This document shows positions 1 to 4,729 of a stretch of DNA of 8,255 nt, piece after piece. The notes beneath the pieces were generated by a model. The model searched no databases. It was not told where the DNA came from and saw nothing but the letters and a program-made list of their open reading frames with translations. Made by a program: the position numbers and the translations under genes. Source of the stretch: an uncultured Oscillospiraceae bacterium (lineage in GTDB: Bacteria > Bacillota > Clostridia > Oscillospirales > Oscillospiraceae). The stretch lies in contig CAJUQS010000131.1 of the NCBI GenBank assembly GCA_910588365.1, positions 1 to 8,255 on the forward strand, read 5' to 3'. How positions within the stretch are numbered: the stretch's first letter is position 1; the number at the start of each line of letters is the position of its first letter.

Positions 1-287
1 CAAAAAAGAACTTTACTGTTTGTTACCGGGCCGCAATGCCGGTCTGCCGCCGCACCGAAGTCCCGTACTGCCCGTCCGGCAGGACAAGAATCAAAAAAGA
101 ACTTTACTGTTTGTTACCGGGCCGCAATGCCGGTCTGCCGCCGCACCGAAGTCCCGTACTGCCCGTCCGGCAGGACAAGAATCAAAAAAGAACTTTACTG
201 TTTGTTACCGGGCTGCAATGCCGGTCTACTGCCGCACCGAAGTCCCGCATTGCCCGTCCGGCAGGACAAGAATCAAAAAAGAACTTT
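1..287 (+). repeat. Tandem array of a 91-bp repeat unit (3 full copies + partial)
   Basis: Full units lie at 1-91, 92-182 and 183-273, followed by a 14-base partial unit at 274-287. Each starts with CAAAAAAGAACTTT and ends with GGACAAGAAT. Units 1 and 2 are identical. Unit 3 has five substitutions (214, 228, 230, 248, 250), all transitions. A fourth full unit, identical to units 1 and 2, lies at 7643-7733. The unit is GC-rich apart from its A-rich joint and can form short hairpins, for example CTGCC-CGTCC-GGCAG (unit bases 68-82) and ACC(G)GGC-CGCAAT-GCCGGT. No stop triplet occurs in any forward frame. The array begins at base 1, so it probably continues upstream of the window. The repeated A-rich joint is a likely site for slippage or recombination that changes copy number (inference). 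Confidence 0.95.
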
Positions 288-332
288 TGCGCGAAACTCC
301 GTTTCGCTTATCACAAAATTTGGAGAAAGCTT
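288..332 (+). promoter_or_regulatory. Repeat-element tail hairpin and hisIE ribosome binding site
   Basis: A perfect hairpin GCGAAAC-TCC-GTTTCGC occupies 291-307, directly after the last partial repeat unit. The same sequence recurs at 7750-7766. It is followed by TTATCACAAAATT and the ribosome binding site GGAG at 322-325, seven bases before the hisIE ATG at 333. No convincing promoter is visible here, so hisIE is probably transcribed from upstream, through the repeat array. Confidence 0.7.
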
Positions 333-980
333 ATGCTCAACATTGACGAACTGAAATTTGACGCCCACGGGCTCATCCCGGCTATTGTGGTGGACGCGGG
401 GAGCAAAAAGGTGCTCACACTGGCCTACATGAACCGGGAGAGCCTGGAGATCTCCATGAAGGAGGGCCGGACCTGCTTCTGGTCCCGCTCACGGCAGGAG
501 CTGTGGCGCAAGGGCGAGACCAGCGGCAGCGTCCAGCGCATCGTGGACATCACCGCCGACTGCGACCGGGACGCCCTGGTGGTCACGGTGAACAAGGCGG
601 GCCCCGCCTGCCACCTGGGGACGGATTCCTGCTTCAACGACAGGGTGTTTGAGGGGGGCGAGCCCGCCCCCTTCTCCGTGGAGGGGCTGTACGCGCTGCT
701 CCAGGGACGGAAGGACGCCATGCCCGAGGGGTCCTACACCACCTACCTCTTCCAGAAGGGCATCGACAAGATTCTCAAGAAGGTGGGCGAGGAGTGCACC
801 GAGGTCATCATCGGCGGCAAGGCCGGGGACAAGGCGGAGACCGTCTATGAGATCGCGGATCTCATGTACCACGTGATGGTGCTGATGGTGGAGATGGGCA
901 TCTCGGTGGAGGATGTCAGGGACGAGCTGGCCTCCCGCCACGTCATCGACCGCAAGGTCAAGCAGGAGAAGATGCAGTGA
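333..980 (+). CDS. hisIE: Bifunctional phosphoribosyl-AMP cyclohydrolase / phosphoribosyl-ATP pyrophosphatase
   Basis: This 215-residue cytosolic enzyme catalyses steps 2 and 3 of histidine biosynthesis: PRATP to PRAMP plus pyrophosphate (HisE part, C-terminal), then ring opening of PRAMP (HisI part, N-terminal). The HisI domain, about residues 1-108, shows LAYMN (30-34), FWSRSRQELWRKG (49-61), the metal-binding DCDRD (76-80) and the zinc cysteines C77, C93 and C100 (CHLGTDSC). The HisE domain, about 113-215, has the MazG-like helical signature: LFQKGIDKILKKVGEE (139-154), E157, and YEIADLMYH (172-180) with acidic Mg ligands. The frame stays open back to base 36 through the repeat array, but the ATG at 333 has GGAG seven bases upstream and starts exactly where HisI homology should begin. 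The length is normal for fused HisIE. The stop codon lies inside a palindrome. The next gene is another histidine gene, so both probably belong to a his operon whose earlier genes lie upstream. Confidence 0.96.
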   Translation: MLNIDELKFDAHGLIPAIVVDAGSKKVLTLAYMNRESLEISMKEGRTCFWSRSRQELWRKGETSGSVQRIVDITADCDRDALVVTVNKAGPACHLGTDSCFNDRVFEGGEPAPFSVEGLYALLQGRKDAMPEGSYTTYLFQKGIDKILKKVGEECTEVIIGGKAGDKAETVYEIADLMYHVMVLMVEMGISVEDVRDELASRHVIDRKVKQEKMQ

Positions 981-1017
981 CTTTTTCTTGAAAGAAAAAG
1001 TCACCAAAAAGAACTTT
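977..1017 (+). repeat. Palindromic repeat module overlapping the hisIE stop
   Basis: A perfect palindrome with 13-base arms (GTGACTTTTTCTT, loop GA) spans 977-1004 and includes the hisIE TGA. It is followed by CCAAAAAGAACTTT, the core also found at the joints of the 91-bp repeats and in the 7615-7899 element. A longer-range inverted pair GCCGCGC (1018-1024) / GCGCGGC (1055-1061) follows. The stem is A/T-rich and has no terminal U tract, so it is not a classical terminator. It may protect the mRNA 3' end or partly uncouple hisIE from the next gene (inference). Confidence 0.8.
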
Positions 1018-1091
1018 GCCGCGCTCCCGCATCGCCTCTTTTCCGGCATGGGCGGCGCGGCAACGGGACATTTTGCGGATAGGAGCGGCTT

Positions 1092-1946
1092 ATGCTGTTG
1101 CAGAACCTCCACACACACACCGTCTTCGGGGACGGGAAGAACACGGCGGAGGAGATGGTCCTGGGGGCCATCCGGGCGGGGTGCGCCTCCCTGGGCTTCT
1201 CCGAGCACAGCCCCCTCCCCCCCGCCGCGGACCCGGACGGCTGGTCCATGGCGGCCTCCGATGTGGCGGCATACCGGGCGGAGATCCTCGCGCTGCGGGA
1301 GAAGTACCGGGACCGGCTGGCGATCTTCCTGGGGCTGGAGCAGGATTTCGATTCTCCGGCCCCGGAGGGGGACTGGGACTACCTGATTGGATCGGTCCAC
1401 AGCGTCCGGGCGGACGGCCGGTTCCTCTCGGTGGACGAGAGCCCGGAGGCATTCGCCCGGTCTGTCCGGGAGCACTTCGGCGGCGACAGCCTGGCCTTTG
1501 CCGGGGCGTACTACCGCCGGGCGGCGGGGGCGGCGGAGAAAACCGGGTGCCAGGTTGTGGGACACTTCGATCTGGTGGCCAAGTTCAACGAGGGCGGGCG
1601 GTTTTTTGACGAGGCCGCGCCCCGGTACCGCCGGGCGGCCCTGGAGGCCCTGGAGGCGGTCATGGAGCGGGACGTGATTTTTGAGATCAACACCGGCGCA
1701 ATCTCCCGCGGATACCGCACGGCCCCCTATCCCGCCCCCTTCCTCCTCCGGACCATCCGGGAGAAGGGCGGGCGCGTGTGCATCACCTCCGACAGCCACA
1801 GCGAGAGCACCGTCACCTGCGCCTTTGACCGGGCGGCTGATCTGGCGGCGGAGTGCGGCTTCCGGGAGACGTGGATTTTGACGGCGGAGGGCTTCCGGCC
1901 GGCGGGGCTTGCGGAGCTCCGGCGGGAGCGGCACCGCGGCCGGTGA
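1092..1946 (+). CDS. hisK: PHP-family histidinol-phosphatase (HisJ/HisK type)
   Basis: This 284-residue PHP-domain phosphoesterase most likely hydrolyses L-histidinol phosphate to histidinol, the penultimate stage of histidine synthesis. Metal-binding PHP motifs appear in order: HTHT (H7, H9), SEH (H39), GLE (E83), GSVH (H103), GHFD (H158) and SDSH (D234, H236), giving the set expected for a trinuclear metal site. The lengths of the intervening segments fit the HisJ/HisK branch rather than polymerase-associated PHP domains. The ATG at 1092 has AGGAG at 1081-1085, six bases upstream. It follows hisIE by 111 bases that hold a repeat module, and its position after hisIE supports the histidine role. 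DNA-level G+C and codon use match hisIE. Other PHP phosphoesterase activities cannot be excluded by motifs alone. The symbol hisJ is used for the same function in some genomes. Confidence 0.9.
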   Translation: MLLQNLHTHTVFGDGKNTAEEMVLGAIRAGCASLGFSEHSPLPPAADPDGWSMAASDVAAYRAEILALREKYRDRLAIFLGLEQDFDSPAPEGDWDYLIGSVHSVRADGRFLSVDESPEAFARSVREHFGGDSLAFAGAYYRRAAGAAEKTGCQVVGHFDLVAKFNEGGRFFDEAAPRYRRAALEALEAVMERDVIFEINTGAISRGYRTAPYPAPFLLRTIREKGGRVCITSDSHSESTVTCAFDRAADLAAECGFRETWILTAEGFRPAGLAELRRERHRGR

Positions 1947-2013
1947 CGGATGCCGGGCGCGGCCCTGCGGGGCCGCTTTGCGCCGTTTGGCGCGGCTTGG
2001 CACGACGCGGAAG

Positions 2014-2045
2014 GACAGGGCGCGGGAAACATCCCGCGCCCTGTC
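2014..2045. terminator. Strong perfect hairpin after the histidinol-phosphatase gene
   Basis: The arms GACAGGGCGCGGGA (2014-2027) and its exact complement (2032-2045) enclose the loop AACA, a 14-bp GC-rich stem 67 bases after the hisK stop. No T tract follows on either strand, so termination is uncertain. The stem is almost identical to the hairpin at 2260-2290. Confidence 0.65.
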
Positions 2046-2076
2046 AGCCTGTCAAAAAAGCTCTCCGCAGGCGTTA

Positions 2077-2213
2077 GGCGGGCAAAGCCCGCCACAGCCC
2101 GAAGGCCGCCGTTGGCGGCCCAAGGGAGTTTTCGCCGAAGGCGAAAATAAAATTTAGTCACTTTTTCGGGGGCGTGTACCTCGAAAAAGTACTTTGCGGG
2201 CCGAACTCGGCCC
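2077..2213. repeat. Cluster of five short hairpins between convergent genes
   Basis: Successive inverted repeats are GGCGGGC-AAA-GCCCGCC (2077-2093), GGCCGCC-GTT-GGCGGCC (2104-2120), TTTTCGCC-GAA-GGCGAAAA (2129-2147), ACTTTTTCG/CGAAAAAGT with a 13-base loop (2160-2190) and GGGCCGA-AC-TCGGCCC (2198-2213). Three of them have exactly three-base loops. The fourth, followed by ACTTTGCGG, resembles a diverged version of the palindrome-plus-core module at 977-1017. No protein-coding frame is convincing here. Confidence 0.85.
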
Positions 2214-2224
2214 GAACCCCTTTC

Positions 2225-2253
2225 TCAAAAAAGTGGCGCTGCCGCTTTTTTGA
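2225..2253. terminator. Bidirectional terminator-like hairpin
   Basis: The outer stem TCAAAAAAG/CTTTTTTGA (2225-2233 and 2245-2253) encloses an inner GGC-GCT-GCC stem. A run of six T ends the structure on both strands, so it could end transcripts from both hisK and queH, which converge here. Confidence 0.7.
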
Positions 2254-2259
2254 TACACA

Positions 2260-2290
2260 GACAGGGCGCGGGAAACACCCGCGCCCTGTC
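2260..2290. terminator. Strong hairpin just beyond the queH stop
   Basis: The 13-base arms GACAGGGCGCGGG (2260-2272) and complement (2278-2290) enclose AAACA, seven bases past the queH stop on the minus strand. It is nearly the same hairpin as 2014-2045. Its right arm is also repeated directly inside the queH 3' end (2279-2292 equals 2307-2320). With the T-flanked hairpin at 2225-2253 it probably forms the queH 3' end. Confidence 0.7.
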
Positions 2291-2297
2291 CCTCTGT

Positions 2298-2858
2298 CTA
2301 TTCAAACCGCGCCCTGTCCCGTTGGATCTGCCTGGCGTAGCGCTCCTCCTCGGAGAACACGCACCCGCAGTACTTCTGCATGTAGAGCCCCAGCTCCCGG
2401 GCCTTCCCCTGGCCCTGGCGGAAGCCCGGGCGGAAATCCCGGTAGAGAAAGCGCACCCCGCAGCGCTCCGCCAGGGCCTCGCCGGCCTGCCGGATCCCCT
2501 CGTGGTCCTGGTAGGGGCTGACCAGCAGGGTGGTGGAGAAGCTGGCAAACCCGTTTGCGGCGGCGTATCTGGCCGTCTCCTCCAGCCGGCAGGTGTAGCA
2601 GTGGCCGCAGCGGCGGTCCAGATCCCCCGCCACCGCCCGGACGAAGTCCCTGAGGCCGTAATCGTCCCGCACGGTCAGCGCAAGGCCGATGGAGGCGGCG
2701 TAGTCCGCCAGGGCATCCCGCCGGGCCCTGTACTCCTGATAGGGGTGGATGTTGGGGTTGAACCAGAAGCCGGCGGGCTCGATGCCCTCGGCCCGGAGGC
2801 TGTCCACGCAGTACACGCTGCACGGCGCGCAGCAGATATGCAGAAGCAGGCGTTCCAT
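2298..2858 (-). CDS. queH: Epoxyqueuosine reductase QueH
   Basis: This 186-residue protein reduces epoxyqueuosine to queuosine at position 34 of tRNAs with GUN anticodons. QueH is the non-orthologous alternative to the cobalamin enzyme QueG. Family hallmarks are visible: HICCAPC (7-13, cysteines 9, 10 and 13), FNPNIHPYQEY (33-43), RCGHCYTCRLEETA (83-96, cysteines 84, 87, 90), STTLLVSPYQ (108-117), FLYRDFRPGFRQGQ (137-150) and YMQKYCGC (159-166, cysteines 164 and 166). The N-terminal and RCxxC cysteines are those conserved for iron-sulfur and metal binding in the family, and CGC is a likely redox pair. The ATG at 2858 was chosen because GAGG (2867-2870) lies eight bases upstream. A TTG two codons earlier would be only two bases from it. 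A near-consensus promoter precedes the gene. No other queuosine gene is in the window, and it diverges from a WYL regulator. Confidence 0.95.
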   Translation of the reverse strand: MERLLLHICCAPCSVYCVDSLRAEGIEPAGFWFNPNIHPYQEYRARRDALADYAASIGLALTVRDDYGLRDFVRAVAGDLDRRCGHCYTCRLEETARYAAANGFASFSTTLLVSPYQDHEGIRQAGEALAERCGVRFLYRDFRPGFRQGQGKARELGLYMQKYCGCVFSEEERYARQIQRDRARFE

Positions 2859-2883
2859 TGTCAAGACCTCGCTTATATTATTG

Positions 2884-2908
2884 ATTTCCGAAGTTTTAAT
2901 ACGGAAAT
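2884..2908. promoter_or_regulatory. Inverted repeat at the queH transcription start (candidate operator)
   Basis: ATTTCCG (2884-2890) and CGGAAAT (2902-2908) are perfectly complementary seven-base arms with an 11-base A/T spacer. They lie immediately downstream of the queH -10 box, over the predicted start site. This is a position typical of a repressor operator or a 5' leader hairpin. The binding factor is unknown; the adjacent WYL regulator is one candidate. Confidence 0.45.
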
Positions 2909-2937
2909 ACTATATCACAGACGGCCCCCGCTGTCAA
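2909..2937 (-). promoter_or_regulatory. queH promoter (-35/-10)
   Basis: Read on the minus strand, TTGACA (2932-2937) is followed after 17 bases by TATAGT (2909-2914). This is a near-perfect sigma-70/sigma-A type promoter, placing the start near 2902 and giving a leader of about 45 bases before the queH ATG. Confidence 0.85.
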
Positions 2938-2948
2938 AGCCCCCGCCC

Positions 2949-2977
2949 TTGCATTCCGGCGGAAAATATAGTATATT
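2949..2977 (+). promoter_or_regulatory. Promoter of the WYL regulator gene
   Basis: TTGCAT (2949-2954), a 17-base spacer and TATATT (2972-2977) form a good sigma-A type promoter. The start would be near 2984, about 54 bases before the ATG at 3038. It points away from the queH promoter. Confidence 0.7.
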
Positions 2978-3037
2978 GTGTCATACGGGAGGGGCGGAGC
3001 CCTTCCGCGTCAGGAAAGCCGGATTGGAGGGGGTCCC

Positions 3038-4009
3038 ATGGCGCATAAGAAGCTGCGTCTGCTGTACATCGCCCGTATGCTCCGGGAGCAGACCGACGAG
3101 GACCACACCCTGACGGTCAACGACATGATCCAGCGCCTGGGCCGTCTGGGCATTTCCGCCGAGCGCAAGGCGATCTACGACGATCTGGAGCTGCTGCGCA
3201 CGTTCGGCATGGACATCGTCCACACCAAGACCAAGACCCACAATTACCACCTGGGCCGGCGGGAGTTCGAGCTGCCGGAGCTGAAGCTGCTCATTGACGT
3301 GGTGCAGGCGTCCCCCTTTCTCACGGCGAAAAAGAGCATGGAGCTCATCGGAAAGCTGGAGGGCCTGGCCAGCGCGGCCCAGGCCGGCGCGCTGCGCCGG
3401 CAGGTCTACGTCCTCAGCCGGGTGAAAAACCACAATGAGCAGCTCTACTACAACATTGACGGCATCAACCAGGCCATCAACCGGAAGCGGTGCGTCCAGT
3501 TCCGCTACTTTGACTGGAGCATCCGGGGGGACCGGGTCTACCGCCACGGCGGCAAGACCTACTGCGAGTGCCCGGCGGCGCTGTGCGTGGACCGGAACTA
3601 CTATTTCATCGCCTACCGCCCGGCGGCGGAGAAGTTTATCCACTTCCGGGTGGACCGGATGAGCGATCTGCTGGTGTCCGACGAGCCGCGCCCGCCGCTG
3701 CCGGCGGACTTCGACCCCGCCCGCTATGTGCGCACCATCTTCGACATGCACAGCGGGGAGATCAGGCGGGTGACGCTGGAGTTCGACCGGCACCTGCTCA
3801 ACGTGGTCATGGACCGCTTTGGGCGGGACGCGTTCTACCGCTCCGGGGCGGAGGACACCCTGCTGGTCTCGGCGGACGTGGAGATCAGCCCCACCTTCCT
3901 CAGCTGGGTGCTGTGCTTTGGCGGGCAGGTGAAGATTCTCGAGCCGGCCTCCGCCCAGCAGTCCCTTCAGCAGCTGGCCGGCGAGGCGCTGGCGCGGTAT
4001 CAAGACTGA
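3038..4009 (+). CDS. WYL-domain transcriptional regulator
   Basis: This 323-residue cytosolic DNA-binding regulator has the layout of the HTH-WYL-WCX family. Residues 1-72 form a winged helix-turn-helix, with helices around 5-17, 25-37 and a recognition segment around SAERKAIYDDLELLR (40-54). A helical linker follows, then a WYL domain about 138-215, where the name-giving triad is replaced by YYF (188-190, in CVDRNYYFIAY). A C-terminal WCX-like part spans about 240-320. WYL domains sense ligands, often nucleotides or nucleic acids, in several characterised regulators; the ligand here is unknown. The frame is open from 2978, but the ATG at 3038 has GGAGG at 3026-3030 seven bases upstream and follows the promoter at the right distance. 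It is divergent from queH and may regulate it (inference). Codon use matches the high-GC genes. Confidence 0.93.
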   Translation: MAHKKLRLLYIARMLREQTDEDHTLTVNDMIQRLGRLGISAERKAIYDDLELLRTFGMDIVHTKTKTHNYHLGRREFELPELKLLIDVVQASPFLTAKKSMELIGKLEGLASAAQAGALRRQVYVLSRVKNHNEQLYYNIDGINQAINRKRCVQFRYFDWSIRGDRVYRHGGKTYCECPAALCVDRNYYFIAYRPAAEKFIHFRVDRMSDLLVSDEPRPPLPADFDPARYVRTIFDMHSGEIRRVTLEFDRHLLNVVMDRFGRDAFYRSGAEDTLLVSADVEISPTFLSWVLCFGGQVKILEPASAQQSLQQLAGEALARYQD

Positions 4010-4072
4010 AAGGGGCAGGCAGTTCTCCTCCCGCGCCGGCTGCGCCCGATGTTTCCCCGTCAGAGAGGCGCT

Positions 4073-4130
4073 AAGTGGTCCAGAGTAACGCAAACCGCTG
4101 CGGCGCAAGGGCTTTTACTCTGGACCACTT
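4073..4130. repeat. Perfect 16-bp inverted repeat at the left edge of the AT-rich island
   Basis: AAGTGGTCCAGAGTAA (4073-4088) and its exact reverse complement (4115-4130) enclose a 26-base loop with a small CCG-CTG-CGG stem. It lies 63 bases after the WYL stop and has no following T tract. It could be a 3' stem-loop of the WYL transcript, a recombinase or transposon end, or a binding site. Base composition falls downstream of it. Confidence 0.8.
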
Positions 4131-4161
4131 GATGCAGGTCACACGGGGAGGCCCCGCCTGA

Positions 4162-4290
4162 GGAAAACTTGCCAGGGTGAATAATCCGCCCGCTTTGCCG
4201 GGACAGGCTGAAAAGTACACCTGTCCAGGTTGTGGCGGTATTGTCTCAATTCATGATGCGGAGTGCAGTGAGTGCCAAACCAAGATATAG
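4162..4290 (+). pseudogene. Remnant encoding a C-terminal zinc-ribbon tail
   Basis: This frame is open from 4162 (stop at 4159-4161) to TAG at 4288-4290. It reads a typical zinc-ribbon end: YTCPGCGG, 14 residues between cysteine pairs, then CSECQTKI. The two CxxC pairs (TGT/TGT at 4222-4233 and TGC/TGC at 4270-4281) look like real coding sequence. Yet there is no room for a full protein, no good ribosome binding site, and only a GTG at 4177 as a possible start. Such tails close several small Clostridia proteins of unknown function (DUF3795-like is a guess). I read it as the 3' end of a gene whose 5' part was lost. A short intact zinc-ribbon peptide of about 37 residues from the GTG is the alternative. 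A strong terminator directly follows, as expected for a real gene end. Confidence 0.55.
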
Positions 4291-4294
4291 AAAA

Positions 4295-4354
4295 GGGGCA
4301 AGCAAAACTGCCCTGCTGAACGACAAATTCAGCAGGGCGGTTCGCTTGCCCTTT
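4295..4354 (+). terminator. Long two-part intrinsic terminator
   Basis: The outer stem GGGCAAGC/GCTTGCCC (4296-4303 and 4344-4351) and an 11-bp inner stem GCCCTGCTGAA/TTCAGCAGGGC (4310-4320 and 4328-4338) with loop CGACAAA are followed by CTTTG. It starts five bases after the zinc-ribbon stop. The T tract is short but the stem is very stable. Confidence 0.8.
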
Positions 4355-4665
4355 GTAATCATTCTCTTGTGTGACTGGGTTAAAACGAATAGTATCAAAC
4401 CAGTATCACAAGGCAAAGTGACAGGTCAAAAACCCTGTATTCATGCGGGTTTGCGCCGTTTTGAAGGTCATTCCCACTCGTTGCTGGGGATCATGTTCTA
4501 ACGGATTTTGCTTTAGAAATATGATACCCTGTTCTTTTGATTATTTGATATATCCATATTATCCAGCCTATACGATGGGCTGTTATCAAATTGTTATCAA
4601 CGATGATAACAGGCGGTAGAGTATATTGTTTTCTCTCTATTGGTTTGCGACTTTAATAATAGCAC
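4355..4665. other. AT-rich non-coding stretch with att-like and iteron-like motifs
   Basis: No convincing gene was found in this stretch. It holds a direct repeat of AGTATCA, an inverted pair AAACCC/GGGTTT (4430-4435, 4447-4452), the 12-mer TCATTCCCACTC (4468-4479, the complement of a typical guaA 3' end coding EWE-stop), and three TGTTATCA-type boxes (4580-4612). Together with the composition drop this suggests the scar or end of an integrated element (inference). Confidence 0.4.
4580..4612. repeat. Three TGTTATCA boxes, two direct and one inverted
   Basis: CTGTTATCA (4580-4588) and TGATAACAG (4604-4612) are perfectly complementary nine-base arms. A further TGTTATCAA (4592-4600) repeats the first box 11 bases on and also pairs with the third (GTTATCA-ACGA-TGATAAC). 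Eleven-base spacing puts the two direct boxes on the same helix face, as in multi-site protein binding. No adjacent promoter was found. Confidence 0.6.
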
Positions 4666-4701
4666 AAAAGGCGGAAAACACAACTACATTTCCCGCCTTT
4701 T
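4666..4701 (-). terminator. Terminator of the 4730-5260 gene
   Basis: AAAAGGCGG (4666-4674) and CCGCCTTTT (4693-4701) pair perfectly around an 18-base loop, 29 bases past the stop of the minus-strand gene. On the minus strand the stem ends in TTTT followed by GTGCTATT. Confidence 0.7.
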
Positions 4702-4729
4702 CCGAATCACTTCTCATTTTGGTTTTATA

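Noticed and set aside
1..287. CRISPR array
   Set aside because: The 91-bp units abut directly without unique spacers, and no cas gene is present.
36..332. Long N-terminal extension of HisIE through the repeat array
   Set aside because: The extension is entirely repeat DNA, and the ATG at 333 has a well-spaced ribosome binding site at the start of HisI homology.
489..2003. 504-codon open frame on the minus strand
   Set aside because: It is antisense to hisIE and hisK, low in complexity with proline/arginine/alanine-rich composition, and spans the intergenic repeat. It is a shadow of GC-rich coding DNA.
2981..4108. 375-codon minus-strand frame
   Set aside because: It mirrors the WYL gene and shows no family features.
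4468..4500. Minus-strand coding end resembling a GuaA C-terminus
   Set aside because: As a gene it is rejected: an in-frame stop lies only a few codons upstream, leaving an eight-residue frame. It was kept only as a possible attachment sequence.
4232..4501. 89-codon ORF reading through the terminator
   Set aside because: It overlaps the zinc-ribbon frame, crosses the long terminator stem and lacks a ribosome binding site or any recognisable feature.
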